Notes: a model not told the origin generated them from the sequence alone. A stretch of DNA of 64,000 bases from Lyophyllum atratum (GCA_014905825.1 JACGCN010000024.1:310001-374000), one strand, 5' to 3'; shown: positions 22,917 to 35,329, numbered from the stretch's first letter. Numbers and translations are program-made.

Positions 22917-23891
22917 GGGAACTTGCAACACAGTGAGGAAACACACACCATAGTACTTGGAGAGGTCAGGCAGCTTGAGTGGGTCCAACATCATGATGAC
23001 TTCGACTTTGGGCCTTTTAGAAGCCTGATAGAAGGTACGGCAAACAACGAAGACTTGGCCCCGACTGTTATCGCAGGAAGTTCGGAACCAGTATGTTGGC
23101 GATGTCGATCCTTTTGGGAGTGAACGTCCCCATGGGCCATTGACCTGTTAATACAATGCCGACATGAAAGTTGATCATCATCGTGACTTGTAATACAAGG
23201 TCAACATGAAGTTGATCATCATCGTGACCTGGAGAACTTGACGAACCTGGCCGGGGTTTCATGGATATGAAGAGATATGATGGTGAAGCGATTAAGGATA
23301 AGTTCAGTGACTCATCTGCCCCAACATCAAGATTGCAAAACCAAAAACCGCTTGGAAAACGGCCGCTCATTCCTTCGAGAGTCATCCTTGATGTTTATGC
23401 GGCGAAAACAGGGAATTCGAAGATGCGCGCGCAGGCACAAACATAAGGGCTGGCCCGGTGGCGGCTGAGTATGCGGAGTGAGTGACCGGAGGAGTTAATT
23501 AATAAATGGGGGCGAGTGGTGGCGGTTGCGATTATAGACTCAGATGTGACGTTGATGTCAACCATCAAAAGAACTGTAGATGGTCTTCATAAGTTATCGT
23601 CCATTATTGGATTGAATCAAGTATCAAGGTACCATGCATACATACAACATCGCGATAGGAGGTAAGTATGGAAGGGTAGGGGGGAGGGACATGACTTGGC
23701 AGGGTCGACCTTTCAACTCTGGGGTTTTTGTACAGTCTTGTACCAGGTGTACACGGCTGCTGGCTCAGTCCTCTGCCAGAGTAAAGTTATCTCGATGTGT
23801 ACAAGTCAGTGAATATCCTATTGTTCCAATAATATCATAATGTACAGACGTCTGAGAAGTCCATTAAAGATCTAAAGCGACAGCAAGCACT
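22917..23891. other. Intergenic with a short tandem repeat
   Basis: No gene recognised in about 1 kb. It contains the 42-bp duplicated unit listed separately. Confidence 0.5.
23149..23231. repeat. 42-bp tandem duplication
   Basis: Two adjacent copies, 23149-23190 and 23191-23231, share TTGATCATCATCGTGAC and most flanking bases. They differ by a few substitutions and one indel. Confidence 0.75.
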
Positions 23892-26461
23892 TCATTCATA
23901 ACACAGAATAAAGATCTTCCCTTCCCTCACCGACAGGATCACAGCGCCCTGAGACTGGTCGATGTTAATCGTCTCCACCGCATCCAGATCCAGCTCCTCG
24001 GGAATATCCAGCGTGCGCACCACCCCACCCGACTTCGCCCACGGCACACCATCCTCACCCACCTTCTCCAAATCCTCCCCAAACGGCGGGAACGTCACGA
24101 ACCGCAACCACTTCGCGTCCAGCTCGTCCGAGCGCGGCCGCGTGGGGTCGTCCTCGTTGTCCACGAACTCGATCCACACTGCATGCCCAAAGTCGACCGC
24201 TACGAGCGGCCTCGGGCGGTCCGACGCTTCCTCATCTTCATCACTCCCATCCGATATACACACCACCTCGAATGGCGTGCTGACGTACCACAGGTGCATC
24301 AGCGCATCGTCGCTCACATCCTCCTCACGCGCCGCCTCCCGCTCACGCGTAGCCAGCGCTTTGCTGGCACCGCTTGACGCCCGCGCGTTTTCCATAGGCG
24401 CGTTCGCCTCTTGCCCCTGTATGTCATCAGGTCTCCGTAGAGGGTGGGGTTGCCCTATGAGCCGATGCCGCAGCTCAGTCACGCAGCTTGCCATCGTCTC
24501 TCCGTGGGATAGAGGCACACGGAAGTAGTGTTGGGCGAGGATGAATCTTGTGCGATGCGTCTCCGGGTCATGCGAGGATAGTAGGACGACGGTACAGCTT
24601 ACTCGTGGGATGCCCGGGAGGCTCGGCCACCACTGCCGAACGAAGTGTGCGCTGTCAGGACACCATGGGGGGAAGGGAAAGGGATTGGGGTCCGTAGGTT
24701 GGTCGTCGGTGGGTGCGTGTACAGGAACAGGATGCGTCGGGTCTGGTGCCGCTGCACTAATCCCGTTCATGGGCTGCAGCGGAGGAGCCGGTGTTGGCAG
24801 GGCGGGGTCTGTCGAGGAAATGCCATTAATGGTGCCTGGTGATGGTGTGGCGGCGAAGCGCCAGCAACAGAAGTTGATGCTGACGTATTTTCTGCGTCAT
24901 TTTGGTCCGTGGTGTCTTCAAGCGACGGAGGGGTTTCGATAGGTTCCGATGGTAAGTGGTCCTTTATTGACGGGAATATGAATTTCCTGGTGAGTGTCTT
25001 TGCAGGTGAGACGGAGTAGGATATCAGCGGTATGTCGTTCTTGGATGTCAATTGCTTGGTAAAAGCTTGCAGTAGATGTAGTGGGTAAAAGTACTGGTAG
25101 GCACCATCGCTTTCCTCGCAATGAATAACAATGTTGCGTTCGTATAATATGCAAGACCAGTTCGATGAGGCGATCTAATATCCGGGTAAGAAAGGGCAGG
25201 CGATGGCATCGAGCTAATAACGCACGCATTCAATCCCCGTGTCGATGAACACATATTCGGGCTTATCCCAATCTGGGAGCGCGTATAGACCAATGGTGTT
25301 GGTCGTTGAGACCCATACGAAAGCCGACAGTAGTCTTGCTGTGGGGTCCAGGAGGAAGACGTTCATAACGACTCCTGCTGTCTTGAAATCCGTGACATGC
25401 GAGAACACGGGCGGGTTGATGGCACTCTCTCCAGACGGACTGTCAGAAAACTTGAGACGCATGAGTACAAATTCCATAATTCGCTCGTCGTCATACCTAA
25501 AAACACGTAGTTTCAGAACATACCTAAGAAAGCGAAAGAAAAGACTCACGTCCCAACAACGATCTTCGCCATCGTGAAGAACACGGTCTTCTCCTCAAAT
25601 TCCACTCTACATTTCCAGAGCTCCCACCGTTCCCCAGGGTTCCATTCCGCGAGGCATGTATCCGTTTGTACGTCCCAGCAGACAACCTTGCCGCTTTTCG
25701 TAGCACAGAGCGTGTAACTTGACGTTATAGGCGACAACCAGTCGACATCTTCATCTGGAGGAGCACTAACAACCTTGTACCACTTTTCTGTCCGTGATCT
25801 CCCCGTGTCGACGCCCCTCGCAACATCCATGTAGTTCGAGTGTTGGTTGATGTCCGTATAAGGACCGGTGCTGATCGGCTTAGGCCCACGGTGGCGCCAT
25901 GCTGTTTCATATCGCGTGGCTTTTGTTTACAGAACGTATGAGCTGCTCTGTTGAGAGGTCGGTGAGCCGCTGGAAGCCCTTGAGTGGCAATGCGCGACAT
26001 CTTCGAAGAAGGTCCGTTGCAATTTGTCGATAGACTGGCCGCGTAATCGAGAAATCGTAGAGGCTTTTACAAGTCTAGGGGGAAAAAAATCGTGTCAGCT
26101 CGCATACGCGTCACTGGCTCGAGAAGATATCACGGAAGGAAATATCGCCCGCCCACCATGGCTCGGCCACCTTGACTAGAAGTAACAGCCATGCAAAATT
26201 CTCGTACGTCCAGCTCGAAGGATGCATTGCGTCACTACACGCAGGTCCAAATCTACGCTCTCGGTGAACAGGACTGTCCATGGATCACGTCATCCCTGGC
26301 CACCGCGATGTCTCGAGTTCCCAAGGGTCGAACACTGGGGATCCGTTCCTTCCAGATACCTCACAAGAAAGACTCACCAGATGTAAGGTATGCACATCGT
26401 TCAACTCTAGTCGTGAAGCAATATTGAGGAGTAGATCGTAAGGCAACGTATTGAGTCCCAT
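23892..26461 (-). pseudogene. F-box protein gene with two frame breaks
   Basis: The first exon (26461-26378) encodes an F-box: LNTLPYDLLLNIASRLEL, then after a 303-bp intron TCKSLYDFS at 26074. Downstream pieces look like the beta-rich region of mushroom F-box proteins (SSYTLCATKSGKVVCWD, ILYERNIVIHCEESDG) and end with an acidic, Pro-rich C-terminal part at 23892. Reading needs one base skipped in the A-run at 25921-25924, between RSVNK and ATRYETAWRHRGP. It needs a second shift (two bases extra or one missing) within 24841-24862, between STSVAG and TPSPGTINGISS. A 34-nt intron would also bypass the first break but is shorter than any other here and removes a conserved segment. Other joins are normal. 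It may be a decayed gene or contain base-calling errors. Confidence 0.6.
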
Positions 26462-29400
26462 TTTCTCGTCTGAGTCGGAGTTTCTCGCGGGTTCTGAGCT
26501 GATGCTCAGTCCCAACATGAACGTATTCGTGGATCCTGGAAATGAAGGAGCTGGAAGGATTCCAGGCCTTGTGCTGTGTGCGGCGGACGAGACAAGGGTA
26601 GAGTGCACTTGTAAGGATAACGAGGAGGTGCCTTGGTCGCTGCGATCCCACGTGAACTGGCTGACTCAGCCACCAAGAATCGGAAATTGATCTCCTGCAT
26701 GACTCTTGCTTCTGCCCATTGTACTACTTACGCGTCGACTCCAACTATGCCGGTTTTTCACACAATTATCCCTTGTGCCACATCAGACCTTCTTGTCTAC
26801 CATCAAGGCAGCGGTGAAAGAGGACAACATCTCACGACAAGCCCATGACAAGTCCAAAACGAACCTCCCAGCCGCCATTCGTCGCCGCACGAGAGATATC
26901 GAAAATTTGTAGGACCAGTTTCCAGCGCAAGATGATTAGGATTCGCCTCTTGGTTGCCTCCCAATAACTTGGTCCATAGCGTCGATCTTGATTCAGAACG
27001 TCATTCAAGCCACCCGCCTGAGTGAAACTTTAACATTCGCCACTCTATCCCCTGCTGGGCTGAGGCAAAATTATAACCCTGGAAGACTCGTGTGCATGCC
27101 GCAGCTTAAAGTAAGCATCGCTCTTTGCATCCCTGAGTGACCGATGTCACCGCAATCCAGAAATCTGTCCTAGCATCGACGTCTTTTTTTTTGTCTTATC
27201 AAGGCTCCTTGTTGGTCGCATGATCGACAAGGAACATTATACGGCCTAGTGCAATTCCTCGTTGGATTTCAGCCAACAAACACACGGCTGATCCTTTCAA
27301 CAGGCTGTGCTCCGGACCTCTGTGGCATCAAAATTACAAGCCTTACCCGTTGCGACGTTGGTAGCCGGACCAGCATCTGCTCATTATTGCTATACTACAG
27401 ATTACAGACATTCAACGTGAGTCCAGGGACGCCAGCGTTCCCCGTCACGGTCCGGTACCCTCTCGAGTCTCTAGTGGCAGTATCCATGTTGTAACGAGGT
27501 ATCTTTTGCGGGCGGGTCCATAGTGAGTAGGCGGTGATAACAAGATCCTATCAACCGTGCCGACATAGACATTCTAGAAGGTGGCTCAACGCATCTTGGA
27601 AGAAGCACGATGTCATACAAACTCAGCCATGGTTGCTCAGCCCATGATCCAGAATCGATAGCAAGCCACGACGAGAAATAGTGACGTTTGTCTCGTAAGA
27701 CAGAAATTCTTCGTCGGTCGAGGAAGCAACATCCAGCAAATACTTTTTTTTCGACAGATCAGTGCGAGAGAAGACACATTTATGGTGATCAGATCCCTCC
27801 CGCGTGGAGTCCATATGGGCACTACGAAGTCTGACCTCTTGACGGCATCCCACGTTCCCCTTCTTCACCGAGTCGCGGTATGTTCTTTCCATTCAGACAT
27901 GGCCATTATTTGTATCTGACAGGAGTTTGTTTTACACCTACAATAGGCCTAGGTCTGAAAGAGAGTCGATCTGCGACACTGACATCTTTCAGGTTGATAG
28001 CGCAAGATAAAACAAATAACTCAATCTCGTAGTCTTGACGTGCCGATGGTGAGCCTAAGGCACTGGTAAGTGCGCTTCCGCCCTACTCGTTCCCTCCCAC
28101 TCTGATCTTGTTTTCAATTTGCCTACTTTCAGCATTCTGGGGTGTCAAATCCGCCTAGCTTCTCTCTCCTGGCAATGGATTGTCTCCATTGGGGACCATT
28201 TGACGACAATGGCCGCAAGACTTAACAGCCTTACAATCAACATCTACAGATCGTGGCGTCGACACCCCGGTCTGAATTACCTTGCCTCCCGCGAAGACTG
28301 GCAATGGGGTGCGAAAGTCGAACTCTGAGATTCGATGAGCGACTAACTTGCCTTTGCTGATCTTGACCAAGATAACGTACGCTTTGAATCTCGATTATGC
28401 GTGACATGCCCGTTTCTTTGATTCTTCCGCATTGAATTATTTCTTGATTTTATCGATAAGATCCATATCTCCTCCACAAAATTCAATTCTCGACTAATTA
28501 TGGGCCAGAAACTCCATACAGTTGCCATACCCGTGTATCATTTTCATTGTGCTCACTGCTCAACGTGTCTTCGACCTCTGGCTCAAGAGCCCTGGAAAAC
28601 TCGTCCACTTACTTCTCAACAATGCCACGGCTACTTGCTACTATACCGAATCGGTACAAGACTATGCAAGTCTATCAACTTTGTCAAGCAACCAACAGTC
28701 CAGCAAGCAACGGCCGCTCCGAGTCAATGTGCTTTACTGAACCTCCCTGAACTAAGACGATGTGCAGCATCTTCAAGACCAGCCAATGATCATCGATATC
28801 ATTTCAAACGTTGTATGTCCTTCAACTACCATCGACACAGCATACGTATGCATTTGTTGCGCTATGAACAAGGCTCATGAATGACGCTCGTACCTTAAAC
28901 AAAGGTGTGACTGAACATCCCCACCGGGCAGCGTATTATGGTAAGCTTGCAATATAGCCATACCCGGGTCAGAAGTAACTTGGAGGTTTGCAAAGAGGCG
29001 TCACCTACTACCAGCAATGGTGGCAGCAAGGCGGCAGGTAGATCTGCGAGTCGGACATCCCTGCGGTCGCCTGTCAGGGTCCGAAGCTGCATTGTCCCTT
29101 GGACGCATCCAAACGGCTAGCGATCACATTGACAACCCTTCAATTAGCTTCTGGGATCGGAATATCGGCGGAACTTATTCAACTTCAAAGGCAATTTCTA
29201 CAGAAAAGCAAGTCCAAGACAGTTCAAGACCCAACGCACCTGAAACTGGAAGCGGAAGTAAACCCCTCAATTCAAAATTCTCAACGTGGCAAGTTATTGG
29301 CAACCGCAATAAAGGCGTAGAAATCACACCAATCAAGGGGATCAATCTCGCCAAAAAAAATAGGGCGCTTTGGCGCAACTTTGGCCCAGAAGAAAAATAC

Positions 29401-29877
29401 CTGAACTCACTCAAGGCTACGTACTCAATCCCTCAAGGTATGCTGGATAGGCAGACGATATCTATGCCGTGAAACAACATCCTCACTCCAGATCTCTCGG
29501 AGTCTGGGAAGCCGGAGTTGGTATGTCACGTTTATCCTGAAATGAAAATCGATGGGGGATCGGGATAAGCGAGCTCACTTCAGATTTAGAGATGGCGTGA
29601 ACAGGGCATCAACTGAGACAGACTGGGACCAACCATATCGAGGTCGAAGCTGGCGTAGCAAACACAGAAATGGGGGCCTTTGTCACGTTATCATGTGGGT
29701 CCTTTTCAATTTATTTTTATTATAATTTCCAAATGTCGCGAGCGTCCCTGTGGGAGCTCATCGAGCCTAACCTTTTCTTACGACCCACAGGGTTCAGAAA
29801 GAACTCATAAATTAAAGTCCTTCTGAAACTCGACCATCCCTTCCAAGCAACACACACGAACTCAGCGACCGACCACC
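26462..29877. other. Gene-poor stretch of 3.4 kb
   Basis: Many short frames on both strands, none with a domain, signal peptide or coherent exon chain. The frame at 27623-27892 (-) and those at 28500-29472 (+) were examined and left out. No tRNA-like or long repeat structure was noticed. It could hold decayed genes or old transposon remnants. Confidence 0.4.
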
Positions 29878-31419
29878 ATGAACCCATATCCCACTACTTA
29901 CGCCCCTCAGGGAGGATCTTCTCATATCCACCATCCACCGCTTCAGATTTCGCGCTTCGATGCAGAGTTACAGTGGGAGGCGAACCGTGCACAGGTAAGT
30001 CTGTGCGATGCAGTCCAAAATTCCTACTCTAACATCATCGATGATACCAGATGCGCGCCGAACTCGAAGGCCTTCCGACGTCGTCTTTCGCCCGAACGAT
30101 GTTCCATGAGGACGATAGGTTCTACGCCACGTTTCCAGATGCAAGGCGAGCTGCGATCGACCTCTGGATCAGCGAACATATGCAACATGGGCGATACATT
30201 CCTTCCGCACCTCAGAACGGATACTTCGTACCTGCGCCGAGCCTGCCACCAGCACCGCCACTGGCGCACACGCAGCAAGTACTGTCACCCGCCAATCACG
30301 CCACACAAGACAATGCCCATGCATATCACCTCGTGCCGCGGTCGTCTTCGCTCCAGCTAAATTACAGCTATGGCAATGGTCTTGACAACCGAGCGCGTGT
30401 CTCCGTCTCGGACGATCCACGACCTTTAACACGGCAGGGCCGGCACGGCGTAGCACGAGACGACTATCATCATCTCACGGATGATTCAGTAAGTCCTTTC
30501 ATCGCCTATTTTCCTTCGTGCCACTGAATGGTCCTATAGATGCAGTCTTTCCGCCACTCGTCACCGCATCCGGAGTCACCGGAGATCATTCATCTAGCTC
30601 CCCATCTACTGGTCCCGACCCAAGGTCATGCTGGTGTCCAGCTACCCACCGTCGTGAACTCTCTACACCACGCGGATCTAGCATCATCGCCGGCTTACTC
30701 TGACACGGCCGATAGTCCCCCTTGCTCCCCTGTATCTATCTACCAGTCTCTATCGTCGTCTGTATCACCATTTTCTTCTTCGTCGGCTTTCCAGCCTGCG
30801 CAATTCACTGGAGATTGGGTCGCCGATGCTATCGCCACGGAGAAAATCCTCTATGCCCCTCAACCGTCGCGTCCCGAAGCCTTAGCGCGCCCTTCTCTCC
30901 TTTCACAAGATACCTCGCCAACCGACACGTCCCCTCGCCACTCTCACCTCATGTACCGTACGCATCGATCCTCAGGCTCGCGCTCCCACCCTTATTCCTC
31001 AAGCACGTCTCGCTCGCCTTCGCGGTCGCGTGCGGCTACTCCCCAGCCTTCTCAACCTCAACCTCGGAAGTCAGTCAAGCAGGCAAGAGGAAAGGACGGT
31101 AAGCCACTGCTGGCATGCTTTTTCTGTCGTGGCCGCAAAATCGCGTGCGGGCCGGGCTCGCTTGGTGGTGAAAGCAGTACATGCAAGTAAGCAACGTTCT
31201 TAATCTGTTTTAATCCTACGAATTCTGACATCTTGGGTCCACTTCAGTCAATGCGAACGGCGCAACCTCAGGTGCAAATACCCTGTCGAGAATCGTCGAG
31301 GCATGCGCAAGGCGAAGGGCGAAGGGGATGATGAAGAGGAAACACGCCAAACCTGTCCCGAAAAAGAAGACCTCGAGCGCCAGGCCCAATGGCGCGAAGG
31401 TGCGCCGGTTGAAGCTTGA
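29878..31419 (+). CDS. Zn(II)2Cys6 transcription factor
   Basis: Fungal binuclear zinc-cluster DNA-binding protein of nuclear location. Exons 29878-29994, 30051-30488, 30540-31186 and 31248-31419 give 457 aa. The cluster is near the C-terminus, as in a common mushroom-specific group: Cys378, 381, 388, 400, 403 and 410, with spacing C-X2-C-X6-C-X11-C-X2-C-X6-C (ACFFCRGRKIAC, then TCNQCERRNLRC split by an intron). The preceding 370 residues are Ser/Pro/His-rich and disordered, with one ordered patch (FARTMFHEDDRFYATFPDA). After the cluster the frame stops at 31419. A one-base shift near 31327-31332 would instead read into a Lys/Arg-rich then acidic tail ending at 31498, which looks more protein-like. 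Confidence 0.88.
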
Positions 31420-32550
31420 AGTCACCGAGCCGAAAGCGATTGCGGTGTCTGATGCTTCCGACGACGACTCCAGCTCTGAGTGGGAAGGCGATGTATAAGT
31501 ATAAGCTTCTTTCCCTTCTTCCGCATTTTATTCATGTAGCTCATAATTGCTCTCACTTTTGGTTTGTCGGTACGCTATCGTTTTGCTTCGTTTTCGTGCT
31601 CTCTTAGTTGCTCCCAGCAGTCATCGCTGATGTATTATCTTCTTCTTATGCTTCCGCTATGCCTCCGTACCCACTGTCCTTTTTCTCCTTTGTTATTGCT
31701 CTGCATTCTTGCTTCTTGCTATCGTCAAAAAAAATCATCCTAGCGCTACTAAGTACAATACCATTCTCTTAATTTACATGTCGAGGAGTAGAAACACGAT
31801 ACGACACGACCACTGTAGCCTGTGCATGCACTAATCAACACAATAATCTGCTGTCTAGCTATACACGAACCAGTGTGGGTGTCGACTTCGACATCGACTT
31901 GCAATATTGAACACCGTCGGGCCGGAGCTGTCATCATTCTTTTGCTTCCTCCCACCACCACACATTCATATGCTCTCCAAACCCTGATCGGACCGTCTCT
32001 CTCAGCCCCGACTCCTCGTACTGTCTTCGATTAACCTTCTCCGCCGCTTTAAATAAGGCCTCATGATGTCTTGCTGCTCCCGCTCCACAGACATTTCCGC
32101 GTGCTCTGTATTCTTCGGAGCGTCGTCGCATCATGTGTGCAACAAGAACTGTGATGGCTCGCCGCGACAACTTCCCAACTTCTTCTGAATTCTCGACGAC
32201 GGCCTCTAATTGCCGTGAGCTCATACATGGCCCTACGACGGGCACCAGTATCATCAACTACCTGTGGAACTTCCTATGCTCAGCACATTGTCGCAACAAC
32301 TGTTGTCATATTCGAACTGTGACCATTATCGGCCCTCGGCCTCTAGATGTCTTCGAAACTACCTGGGAGTTTTCAATGAATGCGATCCTCTTCTATCGTC
32401 ATAGATGCAGCTGACACCAACAAGCTTCTGGAATACAGTTAGACATCTCACATGGTACCGGACGTAGATCAACGAAGCTTCGAGGGAGGAATACATGTGG
32501 TCCCTCTTGTCACAAATGGTCGTCTATTCTGCGCTTCTTCTTGAACGGCG
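31420..32550. other. Intergenic
   Basis: May include an alternative 3' coding end of the zinc-cluster gene up to 31498. A minus-strand frame at 31934-32257 (107 codons) is open, but I could not tie it to any family. Confidence 0.4.
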
Positions 32551-32559
32551 TATATATGA
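32551..32559 (+). promoter_or_regulatory. TATA box of RlpA-like gene
   Basis: TATATATGA about 77 bp upstream of the ATG at 32628. Confidence 0.4.
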
Positions 32560-32627
32560 AGCCTTCCTATCGTCTCGATTTGTATCATCCCAGTGAACCT
32601 GGTCGTGAATCTTTAAGTCAACCGACC

Positions 32628-33242
32628 ATGTTCGCCTTGTCCAGGATCCTGTTCTTTGCTGCCTTCTTGTTCCTCACAACGCGCGCGCAGAACCATACTG
32701 GTACCCGTAAGAGATTCTTCTATCAGATTCTTTCCATTGAATGACTGTCGTCGTGAAGTATTCTTCTTCACACCAGGTCTCGGTGCCTGCGGCTTCACGA
32801 ACACTAGCACGCAGATCGTTGCGTCCGTTTCAAGTACTTTCTTCAACACTTTCCCGTTAGTCTATTACTTGGTTCCCACATTATGAGCGACTGATGCTCA
32901 GTGGCTACGTACTACAGCAACGCAACCGCTAATCCCAACAAGTAACGACACTTCCTGTATTACGGTCCATTTGCTCGTTAACTTACATGAATTCGTCATA
33001 GAAATCCGCTGTGCAAGAGGAAATTACTGATCACATGTTCGTACTGCTATCCCTTCGTTTGTGACAAGAACCTCATTGACATGTATAAGAGGACAGCTGG
33101 TGCAAAGAACATAACCGCATCCGTCGTCGACTTCTTCGTCGATCCTGCACCCTTCAACGTCGGGCTTTCACCTACCGCATTCCAGAAGTTTGCTACTCTG
33201 GATGATGGCATCGTTCCCAATGTTACGTGGTCTGTAGTATGA
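32628..33242 (+). CDS. Small secreted RlpA-like double-psi beta-barrel protein
   Basis: Expansin/barwin-related secreted protein, 120 aa. Members of this family are cell-wall-associated, but the activity of the short fungal forms is unclear. Five exons: 32628-32706, 32777-32855, 32918-32941, 33002-33036 and 33097-33242. Signal peptide MFALSRILFFAAFLFL ends near TTRA. The barrel signatures are GACGFTN, IVASVSSTFF, NATANPNKNPLC and ITASVVDFF, then LSPTAFQKFA and the ending NVTWSVV. The third exon is only 24 nt and the fourth 35 nt; these joins are the ones that give the family sequence without a frame change. The usual C after the VVD motif is absent, so one disulfide of related proteins is missing. 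Confidence 0.85.
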
Positions 33243-33505
33243 TTCGGGTGCTTGGTATTCAGCTTTGGAGTTGCCAGCTCGATTTATTGACTTGTACGGA
33301 CATACGTAGTTAGTTAGCCTATTTCAGGACTTGGTGGACTGGTAGTGGGACGCCCCCGAATTTTTTCTCTCTTTTTGGTGGGACAATCCAAGCAATCAAT
33401 GAAGGCAAGCATCTGTGGTATGCGCTGAGATACCCGGAGTCAGCAAACCAAAAGAAATCGACCCAACGCTCTACGCAGTTCCCAAAAATGCGTGATCGAG
33501 TAAAG

Positions 33506-33535
33506 GGTCCGTGCGCACGACAAAAGGTATAAAAG
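33506..33535 (+). promoter_or_regulatory. snRNA promoter (upstream element plus TATA), copy 2
   Basis: GGTCCGTGCGCACGAC followed by TATAAAAG at 33528-33535, 33 bp upstream of the RNA start. Same arrangement and spacing as copy 1. Confidence 0.7.
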
Positions 33536-33560
33536 CCTCGCCTCAACAACATAACACTTC

Positions 33561-33740
33561 ATACTTACCTTGATGGCACAAGCCCCTTCACCTACCCGGG
33601 TTTGTGGGCCGTGGAGACTCTCCATAGCACGGCGACCCTGTCCATACAGGGAGTGTCTGCGGCTTGTATGGGCTTCGGCTCATGCACCGTCTCAATATTT
33701 TCCAGTCCCGCTCCGGCCACTCTGGCTGGGCGGGCGCTCT
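33561..33740 (+). ncRNA. U1-like spliceosomal snRNA gene, copy 2
   Basis: Inverted second copy, identical to copy 1 from the first base AUACUUACCU through the Sm-like site, the 3' hairpin and the following TTTTTTGCTTTTGA. Pairing positions are as given for copy 1. The upstream spacer (between TATA and start) matches copy 1 only partly, and flanks beyond the promoter element do not match. The identity is therefore confined to the functional parts, as expected for a small multigene snRNA family kept alike by selection or gene conversion. Confidence 0.75.
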
Positions 33741-33759
33741 TTTTTGCTTTTGATCCGGG

Positions 33760-33776
33760 CTAACCCTAACCCTAAC
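33760..33776 (+). promoter_or_regulatory. Telomere-repeat motif 3' of U1-like gene (copy 2)
   Basis: CTAACCCTAACCCTAAC, nearly three telomere-type units, 20 bp after the RNA 3' end. It corresponds in position to the motif behind copy 1. Confidence 0.6.
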
Positions 33777-34393
33777 AATCATTCTGAGACGAGCTGTCCC
33801 CGTTGTCGATCAAGGACGCAGGGGAGAAGGCGGTCCTCGACCGTGACTCGTATGTACTGTACGCGTTCGAAAGTCCGTATGCTTGTCATCAATGAACATA
33901 TTTCTTGCAAGGCTGATAAAAATTGAGTATTCTACGAACATTTTTGTAATGTCTGTGATACAAAGTAGCAGCGCACTCAACGCACTGGCAAAGTCTAAGC
34001 AGTAGAGTCAGATTGCCCCCGAAACCACCTGGTCGATATCTAACAACCCACCCGGTAACACGAGGCCTAGCTTCCGCCTCGGCAGGAAAATGCCCATATG
34101 CAGAAGGGTCGCGCATCTCGATCAGGACCCAAGCTAAAAGCTCGATTGTTTCAAAGCTCCTTGGGGTATCTCCGGGGATGTTCAAGGGATGTTGGTGAAT
34201 TGGAAAGCTTTGGAAAGTGCTATATCATTTTAGCAGTTAGCATTGCTTCCGTTTCGATCAGGAACGGCAGGACCTTGGCAGGACCAGTGGAGACACAACC
34301 AGATTGTTCCAAACCTACTTGGGGCACGCGTATGTAGGCGTATGTTGTATATCGTGTCGTGATTGTCGCGCACGTTTCTTGTCCGCAGGCTCC
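33777..34393. other. Intergenic, nothing recognised
   Basis: Lies between the RNA gene and the foldback element. No coherent coding frame. Confidence 0.5.
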
Positions 34394-35157
34394 GGCGTTA
34401 CAGCCGTTTGCGGAACTTAGGGCGCGAGCCGAAATTTCTAACAAGCCCGTCATTTTTGAGTACGAATCTTCCGTGGCCTGTAGCTCACTCAATTTCCCTC
34501 GGATTTCTCTAATTTTTATTCCATTCGACTCGGCGTAAAATTTTGCAGGTGCACGTAGTGAGAAAATAGTAAATTATGAATTTAATTTTTTTCAGTAGCA
34601 TGAGGAGCCTCTAGGAGCATTGGCGAGACACTGCGATCCCACGAGGGCCTCTAAAGTTATGAGCCTTGGATACAGCATATATAGGATATCGTTACAGGTG
34701 CCTACTTGGTTACTTTGAGGCAGGGGGTAGTGTAACGGCAATGGGTGGCCAGATCTTCTTGACGGGCCGTGAGAATTTGCTCCCGCCCAGGAGACAGCAG
34801 TGAAGTTACCAGTACACTACCTTTTGCCTCAAAATAAATACACAGGCACCTGTAGAAATGCCTTATATACCCTGTAGCCAAGCCTCATAGTCTTAGAGTC
34901 CGTCATGGGATTGCAGTCTTTCGCGGATGCTCCCACTGGCTCCCTCATGGTACCAAAAAGATCAAGTTCATATTTTCACTCTTTCTTGATATGTGCACCT
35001 GCAGAAACTTTCGCTCAGTCGAACGGTATAAAATTTAAAGCGATCCGAGCAAAACTGAAGGTGCTACAGGCCACGGAAGATTCGTGTACAAAAATCACGG
35101 GCTGTGAGAAATTTCGGCTCGCGCCCTAAGTTCCGCAAACGGCTGTAAAGTCAGGTA
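34394..35157. mobile_element. Foldback/MITE-like element with about 160-bp terminal inverted repeats
   Basis: The left arm from about 34396 and the right arm ending at about 35151 are inverted copies over about 160 bp. Both contain TACAGCC, GTTTGCGGAACTTAGGGC, GAATCTTCCGTGGCCTGTAG and an inner GCAGGTGCAC, with scattered differences (roughly 80 percent alike by eye). The ends read TA-CAGCCG and CGGCTG-TA, so a TA target duplication of Tc1/mariner type is possible. The about 430 bp between the arms has no transposase frame, so this is a non-autonomous element. Confidence 0.7.
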
Positions 35158-35329
35158 CTACTGAACGCGGACTTCGAGTGTTTCAAGTTGGATCCGTGGC
35201 GCGCGTCGGTTATAAGGAGGCCTGGCGCGGTTCCGCATGGCCGTCTCAACAGAGTGCCGTACGCACTTAAGCTTCCATTCTAGTTCCTTGCGCCCAGGGT
35301 CCAAAGCGGCGCTCGACGGGCAGCCTTGG

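Noticed and set aside
31934..32257. 107-codon minus-strand frame
   Set aside because: Protein-like composition, but no family, no promoter signal and no exon partners, so too weak to list as a gene.
20741..33740. Protein-coding transposon or segmental duplication explaining the inverted copies
   Set aside because: Homology stops at the promoter element and just after the telobox; no terminal repeats or target duplications flank the copies.
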